NCBI RefSeq assembly: GCF_000685395.1
Contig: NZ_AVSQ01000003.1
Span: forward strand, 61,238 to 125,237
From: Candidatus Nitrosotenuis chungbukensis
GTDB taxonomy: Archaea > Thermoproteota > Nitrososphaeria > Nitrososphaerales > Nitrosopumilaceae
Length of the DNA: 64,000 bases
Direction of reading: 5' to 3'
Positions within the stretch are counted from its first letter, which is position 1. Each line of letters starts with the position of its first letter. The position numbers and the translations under genes were made by a program. This document shows positions 17,351 to 25,551 of this stretch, piece after piece. The notes beneath the pieces are model-generated. The model searched no databases. It worked only from the letters and a program-made list of their open reading frames with translations, and was not told where the DNA came from.

Positions 17351-19015
17351 TTACTGTACGGCTTGGGATGCTTCGTGCATCATCTGGCTTTTTGCACAGC
17401 CTGCTGCAAGCTCGTCGCCTGCTCCTCTTCTCATCAGTCCCCTGTACAGGCCGTCTTCGAGTTTGACTCCTTCTCTTTCTTCCCATTCTTCCACGGTGAT
17501 AGAGTATTTCTTTTGGATTCTGTCTCTGTACCACTCTGGAATTACATTGAATGCACAGAATGGAACGATTCTAAGGTCTGGTGTCAGATAATGAATATCG
17601 CATCTTTGGAGTCTTTCTAGGTCTTCGTTGTATTTGTCTTGGAAGTGCATCATACCGAGGAACAGTCCCTTTACGTGCCATGATCCTACAGAGTCAAAGG
17701 ATCTTTTCATCAGAATGCTTCCAAACATCTTTGCCAAGTCCAGTCCTGCTGGCTGCTTCTTTTTATCAACAAAGCTTGAGAGTTTTCTTACCACTTCTAG
17801 CATGGTAAAGTACTTGTTCTTGCCTGAGCGGATTTCCTCTGCCTTGTCCTCAAATAGTTCCAGCATTCCTTGAATGTCGCAGAATCTTGGGAGTGGGACG
17901 AATTTCTTTGTCTCTTCGTCTTCAAAGACATATGTTCCCGCACCGCAGGCAAAGTGAATTGAAAGTTCGTATTTTGGCTTGCTTGAGAATGCCTCAATTA
18001 CGTTTGTTAGTGGCATGCAACTTGGGACTGGGAACCAGTCATCTACTGTAACCTGACCCTGGGTCTGTTCTTCGATTCGTTGTATGCAGTCTGGAATTGT
18101 GATTCTGTATTTCTCGCGCTCAGACTTGCCCATTCTGCCAGTCAATGAAACTGGCTGGAAGTTTACTGCGTGAACTACGTCCATGTTCTTTTGTGCATAT
18201 CTGATAATTCCGCCTAGTTCATGATCGTTAATTGATTTGATTACTGTTGGGACAAATACTACTGTTGTTCCTGTCTTTCTGCAGCTATCTAGCGCATACG
18301 GGATTTCCCAGTGGTTCTTTGGGTTTGTTCTTGCCGTGACACCATCAAAGCTCAGATACAGGTTGTTGCATCCTGCAAGTCTTACCTCACGTGCTGCTTC
18401 TGGATCCATTGCATGTCTGATTCCGTTTGTGTTCATCTGGACGTGCTGGACGCCTTCCTCTTTCATGATTTTGATTATATCAGCAATATCGTCTCTTAGC
18501 ATCGGTTCGCCGCCGGTAATTTGAATAGAGTTTCCTGGAATTGGTCTCTCTGATCTTAGCGTCTTCATCATTCCACGTACTTGGTCGTGTGATGGTTCGT
18601 ACATGTATGCGCCTTCAAGGCCTTTCTTTACGTAAAAGAAGCAGTACCAGCATGTCAGGTCGCATCTGTTTGTAACTATCATGTTGGCCAGACCGCTGTG
18701 TGAAAGGTGGTTTGAGCACAATCCACAGTTGTTTGGACATGAGCATTTGTCAATCATTACGTTTGGGGCATGTGCGCCTTTGCCGTCTGCCCAATAAGTG
18801 CTAAATTTCTTGTACATGTCATAAGAGCCAAAATAGAGTTCCTCGCATTCACCGTGTGTAGGACATGTCTTTGTCATGAATACACGTCCGTCTCGCTCAA
18901 AGACTTCGGCATCCAGAATCATGTTGCAGTCTGGGCAGATGCTTTGGGTAAACCTAATTGTAGATTTTTTGCCTACTTGCTTGCTTGACTGCCTGGATAG
19001 CTGAATTAGCGACAT
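17351..19015 (-). CDS. tes: Radical SAM tetraether lipid synthase-like protein
   Basis: A 554-residue protein. An N-terminal cysteine-rich region (CPDC 27-30, CPTHGEC 51-57, CSCPNNCGLC 91-100) is followed by the radical SAM cluster motif CDLTCWYC (Cys118, 122, 125) and ITGGEP at 166-171. This order matches the MJ0619-type radical SAM family that includes the archaeal tetraether synthase Tes, which joins the two phytanyl chains of archaeol lipids. Thaumarchaeota make tetraether membranes, so the role fits. A TATA-like TTAAATA on the minus strand (about 19040-19046) lies 28 nt before the ATG. The divergent TrmB gene shares the upstream region. Members of this family can act on other lipids, so the exact reaction is inferred. 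Confidence 0.78.
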   Translation of the reverse strand: MSLIQLSRQSSKQVGKKSTIRFTQSICPDCNMILDAEVFERDGRVFMTKTCPTHGECEELYFGSYDMYKKFSTYWADGKGAHAPNVMIDKCSCPNNCGLCSNHLSHSGLANMIVTNRCDLTCWYCFFYVKKGLEGAYMYEPSHDQVRGMMKTLRSERPIPGNSIQITGGEPMLRDDIADIIKIMKEEGVQHVQMNTNGIRHAMDPEAAREVRLAGCNNLYLSFDGVTARTNPKNHWEIPYALDSCRKTGTTVVFVPTVIKSINDHELGGIIRYAQKNMDVVHAVNFQPVSLTGRMGKSEREKYRITIPDCIQRIEEQTQGQVTVDDWFPVPSCMPLTNVIEAFSSKPKYELSIHFACGAGTYVFEDEETKKFVPLPRFCDIQGMLELFEDKAEEIRSGKNKYFTMLEVVRKLSSFVDKKKQPAGLDLAKMFGSILMKRSFDSVGSWHVKGLFLGMMHFQDKYNEDLERLQRCDIHYLTPDLRIVPFCAFNVIPEWYRDRIQKKYSITVEEWEEREGVKLEDGLYRGLMRRGAGDELAAGCAKSQMMHEASQAVQ

Positions 19016-19052
19016 TCAAAATCAAGTCTTCTGATATGGTATTTAACGTATT

Positions 19053-19072
19053 TCACACTAGCCCCCGTGTGA
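19053..19072. promoter_or_regulatory. Perfect inverted repeat between divergent tes and trmB promoters
   Basis: TCACAC and GTGTGA form a perfect 6-bp inverted repeat with an 8-nt spacer (TAGCCCCC). It lies between the TATA-like box of the leftward tes gene (about 19040-19046) and that of the rightward trmB gene (19097-19104). Position and symmetry suit an operator for a dimeric regulator such as the adjacent TrmB or DtxR protein. No binding is shown by sequence. Confidence 0.45.
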
Positions 19073-19096
19073 TTTAGTAGATACAGGCGTTAGGTG

Positions 19097-19104
19097 TTTA
19101 AATA
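19097..19104 (+). promoter_or_regulatory. TATA-like box of trmB-dtxR
   Basis: TTTAAATA is centred about 27 nt before the ATG at 19128. With normal archaeal spacing, transcription would start at or next to the ATG, so the mRNA is probably leaderless. Confidence 0.55.
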
Positions 19105-19127
19105 CTGAAAAAATAGGACTAGATCGG

Positions 19128-19898
19128 ATGAGCATATCTGACAATACAAAAAAGTCACTAGAGAAAATAGGCTTGACAAGTTATGAGATAAGGACGTACT
19201 CGTCACTTCTCAAGACAGGCGAGCTAACAGCATCCGATCTGAGTCAAAAGTCAGGCGTGCCTTATTCAAAAATATACGAGGTGCTAGGATCGCTAGAGGA
19301 AAAGGGATGGATTGGATCGGATGATTCAAGACCGACAAAATATTTCGCAAAATCCCCAGCAACTGCACTAGAGGTGACAAAACAAAAGGCAGAATCAGAG
19401 TTTAAGCAAAATGAAAACATCGTTCTAAGGGAACTGGTCCCAATGTATGAGAAAAGCGGGGTCAGCGAAAGGCCAGACATATGGGTATTATCTGGAATAA
19501 TGAACATCGCATCAAAGATACTAGAAATGGTAGAAATGTGCAGAAATGAGGTGTTAATAGCGCTGCCAAAGGCAAACGAGGAGCTGGTAAAGCAGGCGCT
19601 TCCAAAGCTGAGGCAGCTCCACGACAAGGGCGTGGTTATTACAATTTTGATGTCAAGTGAGATGGACAAGGAGTCATTAAAGGCCCTAAAAAGAGTCGCC
19701 AGCATCAAGGTAAAGAAAGGGTTGTTCGGAGGCGGCATAATCTCAGACAAGCGGTATGTCGTGATACTGTTTGGGCAGCTTGCAAACGAGTCTGAAAGTA
19801 CTGAAGCAGTTGCAATATGGGCAGATCATGCAGGGCTTGCAGGGTTTGCAAGGGAATACTTTGAATATTTGTTAAGAGATGCAAAGGATGTAGAATAA
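19128..19898 (+). CDS. TrmB-family transcriptional regulator
   Basis: A 256-residue protein. Residues about 8-70 are a winged helix-turn-helix (LTSYEIRTYSSLLKTG, then ASDLSQKSGVPYSKIYEVL) typical of TrmB. A linker helix and a C-terminal effector domain with a phospholipase-D-like fold follow (EVLIALPKAN, GVVITILMSS, GGGIISDKRYVVILFG). TrmB proteins usually sense sugars or other small ligands; here the ligand is unknown. The gene is divergent from tes and its stop codon overlaps the dtxR start by one base (ATAATG), so the two regulators are translated from one mRNA. Confidence 0.88.
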   Translation: MSISDNTKKSLEKIGLTSYEIRTYSSLLKTGELTASDLSQKSGVPYSKIYEVLGSLEEKGWIGSDDSRPTKYFAKSPATALEVTKQKAESEFKQNENIVLRELVPMYEKSGVSERPDIWVLSGIMNIASKILEMVEMCRNEVLIALPKANEELVKQALPKLRQLHDKGVVITILMSSEMDKESLKALKRVASIKVKKGLFGGGIISDKRYVVILFGQLANESESTEAVAIWADHAGLAGFAREYFEYLLRDAKDVE

Positions 19899-20344
19899 TG
19901 GACGCAGTAGACGACGAGGTATTGTTTGTTGGAACCGCAGAGGCAGAACATGTGGAGATGTACCTCAAGGCAATATGGCACATCAAGGAAAGAAACGAGC
20001 CAGTAAAAATCAGCACGATAGCCAAGATGCTAAACGTGAGGCAGCCAAGCGTAGTTCAGATGCTAAAAAAGCTAAACGGGCAGAATCTTGTCAACTACAA
20101 CAAGGCAGGAGTCTCACTGACAGAATCAGGAGAGCAGGTTGGCTCTGGCATGATGCGAAACAGCAGGCTTTTGGAGGTATTAATGGACAGTGCACTAAAA
20201 GTGGAAATCGACGAAGAAATGGTCTGCGGGATTGAACACCACATGAATCAGCAGTTTACTGACGCGTTATGCACAATGCTAAAGCATCCAAGAAAGTGTC
20301 CACACGGTCACGCCATCCCACGCGGTACATGTTGTACTGATTGA
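19898..20344 (+). CDS. DtxR/MntR-family metal-dependent repressor
   Basis: A 148-residue protein. An N-terminal winged helix (about 12-80, VKISTIAKMLNVRQPSVVQMLKKL) precedes the metal-binding dimerisation helix with Cys110, Glu113 and His114 (CGIEHH), which align with the primary metal ligands of DtxR. No SH3-like third domain is present, as in short archaeal and MntR-type members. The tail is rich in Cys and His (CPHGHAIPRGTCC). It should bind Fe2+ or Mn2+ and repress uptake genes. Co-transcribed with trmB. Whether it also controls tes is an open question. Confidence 0.87.
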   Translation: MDAVDDEVLFVGTAEAEHVEMYLKAIWHIKERNEPVKISTIAKMLNVRQPSVVQMLKKLNGQNLVNYNKAGVSLTESGEQVGSGMMRNSRLLEVLMDSALKVEIDEEMVCGIEHHMNQQFTDALCTMLKHPRKCPHGHAIPRGTCCTD

Positions 20345-20392
20345 TTTAGGTAGGATTGTATACATATCAAATCATATTTTGTAATATTTATT

Positions 20393-20422
20393 AGTAAGGA
20401 AATCCTTACTATAGGGTAAGGA
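20393..20422 (+). promoter_or_regulatory. Palindrome plus third half-site before vapB, likely autoregulatory operator
   Basis: AGTAAGGA and TCCTTACT form a perfect 8-bp inverted repeat with a 2-nt centre (20393-20410). A further half-site GTAAGGA lies at 20416-20422, ending one base before the ATG. A TATA-like AATATTTA precedes it at about 20383-20390. AbrB-type antitoxins commonly repress their own operon through such sites. Confidence 0.55.
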
Positions 20423-20423
20423 A

Positions 20424-20660
20424 ATGTCAGAAATTAGTGTAGGTTCCGTCACCACTAAGGGTCAGATTACGATTCCAAAGGAGATTAGAGAAAAGTTGAA
20501 TCTAAAAGAGGGCGACAGAGTAATTTTTGTTATTGAAGGCGGACAGGCAACAATAAGAAAGGCTTCAAGTGAAAAGTTCTCTGAAATTCTACGCAGGCAG
20601 AAACCATGGCAAGAACACAGTGTCAAGTTCCAAAAGAGAATACGTAGAGAATGGCAATAA
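20424..20660 (+). CDS. vapB: AbrB/SpoVT-type antitoxin (VapB)
   Basis: A 78-residue protein. The swapped-hairpin AbrB DNA-binding domain fills residues 5-50 (VTTKGQITIPKEIREKLNLKEGDRVIFVI), and a basic C-terminal tail follows, which should wrap the toxin. The downstream PIN-domain toxin gene overlaps its last 10 nt, the standard arrangement of a type II vapBC module. The protein should neutralise the toxin and repress the operon through the palindromes just upstream. Confidence 0.88.
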   Translation: MSEISVGSVTTKGQITIPKEIREKLNLKEGDRVIFVIEGGQATIRKASSEKFSEILRRQKPWQEHSVKFQKRIRREWQ

Positions 20661-21103
20661 GCGCACTGATTGACACTAACATCATATTGAATGCCAAGAA
20701 TGTCAACGAGTCATATTCTACATATTCTTTACAGGTATTGGATGCAGTTGAGGACGGTCTCATACAAGGAATCATATCTATAATCTCAATTGCAGAATTG
20801 TGCACGGGATATTATTCTCAAGGAGATATGAAAGGCAAGGAGGAATTACTTGCTCATTTAATTTCTAACAAGGGCTTTGTAATTGTAGATCTTGACCTAG
20901 AGATAGCTGATGCGGCAGCAAAGATCCGTGCAGACACAGGTCTCAGATTGCCTGATTCTATAATAATTGCTGCTGGACTTGCAGAAGGCGCGCAATATTT
21001 TGTGACACATGATAAAGAATTAAAGAAAGCCAATCGCTATCTAGAAGTCATATCACCAAAAGAACTATTCAGCAAGATCAGCCATAACAGACAGAAGAGA
21101 TAG
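20651..21103 (+). CDS. vapC: PIN-domain ribonuclease toxin (VapC)
   Basis: A 150-residue PIN domain with all four acidic metal-binding residues: Asp8 (LIDTN), Glu49 (ISIAEL), Asp102 (RLPDS) and Asp121 (VTHDKEL). VapC toxins cut tRNA or rRNA in a Mg2+-dependent way. The start ATG at 20651 lies inside the vapB frame, so translation is coupled. The module looks intact. The target RNA cannot be predicted from sequence. Confidence 0.88.
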   Translation: MAISALIDTNIILNAKNVNESYSTYSLQVLDAVEDGLIQGIISIISIAELCTGYYSQGDMKGKEELLAHLISNKGFVIVDLDLEIADAAAKIRADTGLRLPDSIIIAAGLAEGAQYFVTHDKELKKANRYLEVISPKELFSKISHNRQKR

Positions 21104-21218
21104 ATTCTAAATGACGAGTGAAAAAGCTCTATCTATTACATGTGGACAAAAACACCACAAATCATAGCTATTACAAAAGTTAGGTAAGAAAGCCCACGCT
21201 CTCAACTCTAAAGGGGTG

Positions 21219-21488
21219 TCAGAATTTAGCAAATTCCATAAAGAATTTGGATATCTTGGATTTTCCCCCCTCGCCGCTTTCTATTTCCTTCCAAGCATCA
21301 TGGATTGATTTTAGTGTCTTAATATCGTCTTGACTCAGTTGTTGGCTTAGTTTTTTTAACACGATCAGACCTTTTTTTTCTATTATCGTAAATACATTCC
21401 CATCTTTTATGTCAAGTTTTTTTCTTACCTTGTCTGGTATCACTATTTGTCCTTTGCTTATTATGGTAAACATGACTTCATTTGACAT
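21219..21488 (-). CDS. Orphan AbrB-family DNA-binding protein
   Basis: About 89 residues from ATG 21488. The frame stays open seven codons further to a GTG at 21509, but a TATA-like segment about 30 nt before the ATG supports the shorter form. The AbrB hairpin is TIISKGQIVIPDKVRKKLDIKDGNVFTII, and a Lys-rich helical tail of about 45 residues follows. No PIN or other toxin gene adjoins it, unlike the vapBC pair about 100 nt away. It may be a stand-alone regulator or an antitoxin whose partner was lost. Confidence 0.75.
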   Translation of the reverse strand: MSNEVMFTIISKGQIVIPDKVRKKLDIKDGNVFTIIEKKGLIVLKKLSQQLSQDDIKTLKSIHDAWKEIESGEGGKSKISKFFMEFAKF

Positions 21489-21689
21489 AATATAGGAATG
21501 TCTTACCACAAATTAAAGATGTTTAATCATACTAGAAAATATTTGAAACTATCATAACATTCTGCTTTTGTAAAGCTTTGATATCACGTGAGTCAATCTA
21601 CAAGAATGGTATCAATTATACAATATTTTCCGTCATGATCTTTTTGATAATGCCTCTAGAATTATATCGTAGTATGTAATGAGTACATC

Positions 21690-21854
21690 ATGACATGTTT
21701 TTGCGGCTGCCAAACTTTTCAAAAAGATCCTAACGGTTTCAAGGTTGGCTGCGTTAAATGCAATCATGGAGCTCAGAATCATGACGAGGAATTCAGATCG
21801 GCTGCAAGAAAAAATGAAAGCCAGAGTCAGAAAAGAGACGTTGATTTCGGTTAG
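21690..21854 (+). CDS. Small zinc-ribbon protein
   Basis: A 54-residue protein from ATG 21690. It has CFCGC at residues 3-7 and CVKCNH at about 21-26, a CxC plus CxxC pattern that suggests one zinc site, and a polar Lys/Gln-rich tail. An ATTATATCG TATA-like stretch lies about 27 nt upstream, supporting a real leaderless gene. The function is unknown; such microproteins are frequent in this lineage. It converges with the YjbQ-family gene, one base between the stops. Confidence 0.7.
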   Translation: MTCFCGCQTFQKDPNGFKVGCVKCNHGAQNHDEEFRSAARKNESQSQKRDVDFG

Positions 21855-21855
21855 T

Positions 21856-22275
21856 TTATTCGCCGAGTATTTTTACTAAAACTCTTTTTGGTCGCATTCC
21901 GTCAAATTCTCCATAGAAGATCTGCTCCCATGGGCCAAAATCCAATTCACCATTTGTTATGGCAACTACAACCTCTCGCCCCATGATTTGTCTTTTTAGG
22001 TGTGCGTCCGCATTGTCCTCACCGGTTTTGTTATGATCGTATTGATCTATAGGTTCGTGCGGGGCTAATTTTTCAAGCCATCGCGCATAGTCTTTGTGCA
22101 GACCAGACTCGTTGTCGTTTATGAAAACGCTTGCAGAAATGTGCATTGCATTAACGAGACAGAGACCTTCCTTTATTGCGCTTTTCTTTACTATCTGCCG
22201 TACTTGCGGTGTCAGGTTTACAAAGGCAACTCTGGTTTTTGTGTTAAACGTAAGGTACTCTGTTAGCGACTTCAT
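21856..22275 (-). CDS. YjbQ/UPF0047 family protein
   Basis: A 139-residue protein of standard family length. The conserved His- and acid-rich segments are visible: [33 protein letters not shown], and [16 protein letters not shown] near the C terminus. YjbQ members form compact trimers and have weak thiamin-phosphate-synthase-like activity; the in vivo role is unsettled. The gene stands alone on the minus strand. Confidence 0.88.
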   Translation of the reverse strand: MKSLTEYLTFNTKTRVAFVNLTPQVRQIVKKSAIKEGLCLVNAMHISASVFINDNESGLHKDYARWLEKLAPHEPIDQYDHNKTGEDNADAHLKRQIMGREVVVAITNGELDFGPWEQIFYGEFDGMRPKRVLVKILGE

Positions 22276-22472
22276 GCTTGTGTGACGGTTTGTGTGGAAA
22301 TAAATTTTGCAAACGCAGGCTCAGAACTCAAGATCTATATCATCAAGATCAAAGGGATGGTATCATCAACGCCTACGCATACCATTGAAATTTAATGGAT
22401 TTTTAACATTCCGAACAAGAATCCCTAATAATTCACTAAGCTTGATAAAAGGCAAGGATAAAGTATTAAAAA

Positions 22473-22877
22473 ATGGTCGCAATCGATGTTCCAGCCTCAT
22501 TGGAAAGCTTTAGGAGATTTATCATCGCAAGCACGTGTAGTTCTTACATTCCTCGCAGCTATATCGAGGACGTGGAGGTTTTTCCTGAGCGCGAGGAATC
22601 ACTTGGCTCAATATACGTAGAGGCTGCAGACAAGGTCACATTAAAGAAAGTGCGCGACATTACATTTGTCAACGCACGAGACGTTCTTGGAATCATTTAC
22701 AATTCAAAAAGCGGCAACACCACGCTGAAATGGAGACAGCTCAGAAGAAAGGGCGGCAAAGTAGTCGGAGAAGCATCGCCAAACTCCCTAGTAAATTTGG
22801 CCGAGGGCGGAGTCATAACTCCAGAATGGGTCGACAGTTATCTTAAGAAAAAGAATCTAGAAAACAGCACCATGTAA
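22473..22877 (+). CDS. Unknown protein upstream of pelota
   Basis: A 134-residue protein that I do not recognise. It is alpha/beta in appearance, with a patch FRRFIIASTCSSYIPRS near the N terminus, basic segments (KWRQLRRKGGK) and no membrane segment. The start ATG 22473 follows a TATA-like TTGATAAAAGG at about -28. The pelota gene begins 23 nt after its stop on the same strand, so the two are probably co-transcribed. That raises the chance of a role in translation or ribosome rescue, but this rests on position alone. Confidence 0.7.
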   Translation: MVAIDVPASLESFRRFIIASTCSSYIPRSYIEDVEVFPEREESLGSIYVEAADKVTLKKVRDITFVNARDVLGIIYNSKSGNTTLKWRQLRRKGGKVVGEASPNSLVNLAEGGVITPEWVDSYLKKKNLENSTM

Positions 22878-22900
22878 TTTTGTAAACACTGACGATTCTG

Positions 22901-23953
22901 ATGATTACAAAAATTATTGATGATTTTTCGATTTCTTTCATAGTTGAAGAGCCAGACGACTTGCTTACTCTTCGGAGAATAATAAGAAAAGGCGACACGA
23001 TGGTATCAGACACTACTCGCGTAATCAAGCAGGACAAGGATTTCTCCAGGCCAGACAGAGGAGAGCGGATAAAAATACGTATATCGCTTGAGGTTGAAAA
23101 AATAGCGCTTGATTCTGTGTTTGACAGACTACGAGTTCATGGTACGATAATGGAATCAAGTAACGAGGCAGTCTCAAAGGGATCACACCATTCAGTTCTG
23201 ATAAAAATTGGCGACTCGTTTAACGTGACAAAAAAGAAATGGCTCCCCATTGAGTTGAAATTGCTCAAAAGTAAAGAAGACGGTTTTGGTTTTGTCCTAG
23301 TCGCAATTGACAAGGGAGATTGCGGCATTGGGAAGCTAAAGGGAACACATCTGGAATTGATGCAGAATTTGTACTCTGGTTCTAGTGGAAAGCAATACAA
23401 ATCAAGTTTCAACATCGAGGGATTTTTTGAAAATGTCACAAAGATGCTAGAGACCACATTAAGAGATAACGATATCATAGTAATCTTTGGACCAGGTGAA
23501 ACCAAAAAGCAGTTCAGCAATTACTTGCAAAAAACCCCCCTGAGTAAAAAACACAAGATAGAGATCGTAGAGGGCATTGATTCTGGCGGAGAGGACGGAG
23601 TTTACATATTCATAAAATCAAAAGCCATGCAGCAGATCATGGGACAGAGCAAGCTTGCAAAAGTTACCTCGATCCTAGAGGAAATAATGATCAAAGCCCA
23701 GCATAAAAGCAAAAAATTCACAATGGGGTTTGAAGAGACGCAAAAGGCAAACCAGTACGGCGCAATAGACTCTCTGGTTTTTTCAGAAAGGATCATCCAA
23801 ACTCACGACGAGGAAAAAGTAATCGAGTTCCTAAACGAGGCAGAGGCAAAGGGGGTCAAAGTGTATGCCCTGGACTCGAGCACAGATATTGGCATGCAGG
23901 TTTCCGGGCTTGGCGGAATAGTTTCCCTGCTCAGGTTTTCAGTGGAATCTTAA
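22901..23953 (+). CDS. pelA: Archaeal Pelota, ribosome rescue and mRNA surveillance factor
   Basis: A 350-residue protein of full family length. The N-terminal Sm-like domain has LLTLRRIIRKGD and GERIKIRISLEVEKI. The middle domain contains IFGPGETKKQF, and the C-terminal domain has QYGAIDSLVFSERI and AEAKGVKVYALDSSTDIG. Pelota (Dom34) is an eRF1 paralogue lacking the GGQ motif. In archaea it works with aEF1A and ABCE1 to split stalled ribosomes. Its stop shares a TTAA palindrome with the stop of cutA on the other strand. Confidence 0.93.
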   Translation: MITKIIDDFSISFIVEEPDDLLTLRRIIRKGDTMVSDTTRVIKQDKDFSRPDRGERIKIRISLEVEKIALDSVFDRLRVHGTIMESSNEAVSKGSHHSVLIKIGDSFNVTKKKWLPIELKLLKSKEDGFGFVLVAIDKGDCGIGKLKGTHLELMQNLYSGSSGKQYKSSFNIEGFFENVTKMLETTLRDNDIIVIFGPGETKKQFSNYLQKTPLSKKHKIEIVEGIDSGGEDGVYIFIKSKAMQQIMGQSKLAKVTSILEEIMIKAQHKSKKFTMGFEETQKANQYGAIDSLVFSERIIQTHDEEKVIEFLNEAEAKGVKVYALDSSTDIGMQVSGLGGIVSLLRFSVES

Positions 23954-24264
23954 AGTGTAGATTCGACCAGCCAAGCAAGGTACGGCTTGTTTATCGAATT
24001 GACCTGTATTTCAGCTATTTCAGGCACCTTGTATGGATGCGTGATTTTGATTTGGTTTTTTACTTTGGCCTTGTTTTTTTGCGTTGTCTTGAAGATTGCC
24101 AAGAATTCATCTGCGTTTTCGATTTTTCCCTGCCAGCTATAAACTGAAGAGATTTTTGTCATGTTTACGCACGCTACGAGTTTTTCTTTCACCAGATTGT
24201 TTGCTATTTTGGATATTGATTTTTTGTTTGGGTACGTGGAGACTATCATTATTGGTTTTTCCAT
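23950..24264 (-). CDS. cutA: CutA-like divalent-cation tolerance protein
   Basis: A 104-residue protein matching CutA over its full length: IVSTYPNKKSISKIANNLV, ACVNMTKISSVYSWQGKIE with the conserved VYSWQGKI strand, and HPYKVPEI near the C terminus. CutA proteins are PII-like trimers associated with metal tolerance, with the exact role unclear. The gene overlaps pelota by 4 nt at the stop codons. Confidence 0.93.
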   Translation of the reverse strand: MEKPIMIVSTYPNKKSISKIANNLVKEKLVACVNMTKISSVYSWQGKIENADEFLAIFKTTQKNKAKVKNQIKITHPYKVPEIAEIQVNSINKPYLAWLVESTL

Positions 24265-24307
24265 AGCAAACGATAAATGTCCGTGATTAAAAAAAGTAGC
24301 AATTAAT

Positions 24308-25510
24308 TTGAACTTTGATTTTCTGTCGCAAAACGCTATAATTTATGTTCTAATAGCATGGGGGGCAATATTTCTTGCAGCTAAAGGACTAAAGCTGGAA
24401 AAACATGGCTTTGAGATGAAACCGTACAGTCTGACCTACAAAAACACCCAAGTTCAGGCAGTCCTAACCAGGATGCTAGGCAGGACGAGAAGGGGCATTC
24501 GCGTATTTGCAGACGTAAGCGTTGTCGCTGGATTCATCATGATGGGATTTGCCTTTTGGTTCCTTCTGGACAATATTGTAAAATACTTTAACACGCCTGC
24601 TGAATTTTCCCAGCTTACCGTTCTGATACCAGGGGTAACTCTTACATCAGGTCCATCAATACTGTATTTTCTTCTTTCAATACCAATCGTACTTGTAATC
24701 CACGAAGGCGCACACGGAATCGTAGCTACGCTAGAAAAAATTAGAATCAAGACTGGCGGTTTTGCTATCTTTATTGCAATGTTTGCCGGATTTGTCGAAC
24801 CAGACGACGAGGAGTTTAACAAGGCAAAAAAGATATCAAAGTTGAGAGTCATAGGCGCAGGCGCAACAGCAAACGTAATTTTTGCCTTGATATTGGGAGC
24901 AGTCTTGCTTACGAATCCGTTTTTTGCAATCATAGTGCCAGAGCCGATCAGGGGGGCATTTTACGAATCGCCTCAAGGCGTCACAGTGCTGTCCATAATG
25001 CCAGGAACTGGTGCAGAAAGCGCAGGACTGATGGCAAACGATGTCATCACCAAGATTAATGATGTTCCCATAGTTACGCCATTTGACTTTACAAAAGTTG
25101 CATTAGAACCGGGCGATACTGCCACAGTCACCGCAACCAGGGACGGCAAACAGATGCAGTTCCAGATAGTGATATCGCCGTCACCGGACGATCCAAAGAA
25201 GGGACTAATTGGAATAATACGTGACAACACGTTTGCCTACAAGCCAGTATACGATTTCATCGAGTGGAAGAGCCCAGAGGTTTCCATGTTTTTGTTGTGG
25301 TTGTGGATGATTTCGTTTTTCATCGGAATCATAAACATGTTGCCGCTTCCAATACTTGATGGAGGAAAATTCATCCACAGCATAATAGACAAAAAGATGT
25401 CTGATTTGATGGTAAACAGGACTATGTGGGCAATCTATGCGTTCACGTTTGCATTGTTTGGCCTCAACATTGCCTTGTCGTATATAAAATCAGGCTGGTT
25501 TACCATCTAG
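24308..25510 (+). CDS. Site-2 protease family M50 metallopeptidase with PDZ domain
   Basis: A 400-residue membrane protein starting at TTG 24308. The zinc-binding HEGAH is at 132-136 inside a membrane helix, and the third ligand is Asp351 in LDGGKF. A PDZ domain lies at about 215-300 (GTGAESAGLMANDVITKIND). Several hydrophobic helices surround these. Site-2 proteases cleave membrane-embedded substrates, often to release a regulator or clear signal peptides. No obvious substrate gene is adjacent. The start is near that of the oppositely read cutA. Confidence 0.9.
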   Translation: MNFDFLSQNAIIYVLIAWGAIFLAAKGLKLEKHGFEMKPYSLTYKNTQVQAVLTRMLGRTRRGIRVFADVSVVAGFIMMGFAFWFLLDNIVKYFNTPAEFSQLTVLIPGVTLTSGPSILYFLLSIPIVLVIHEGAHGIVATLEKIRIKTGGFAIFIAMFAGFVEPDDEEFNKAKKISKLRVIGAGATANVIFALILGAVLLTNPFFAIIVPEPIRGAFYESPQGVTVLSIMPGTGAESAGLMANDVITKINDVPIVTPFDFTKVALEPGDTATVTATRDGKQMQFQIVISPSPDDPKKGLIGIIRDNTFAYKPVYDFIEWKSPEVSMFLLWLWMISFFIGIINMLPLPILDGGKFIHSIIDKKMSDLMVNRTMWAIYAFTFALFGLNIALSYIKSGWFTI

Positions 25511-25551
25511 CCGTTGATTATCGTTAAATTTAGGTTACCAAAACTAAAACT

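Noticed and set aside
22307..22513. 68-codon frame in the gap before the pelota-linked gene
   Set aside because: Its translation is Arg/Ser/Lys-rich without motif, it overlaps the start of the real gene at 22473 in another frame, and no promoter-like box precedes it.
24454..24933. 159-codon minus-strand frame inside the site-2 protease gene
   Set aside because: Antisense to the HEGAH-containing membrane protein; hydrophobic pattern mirrors the real gene.
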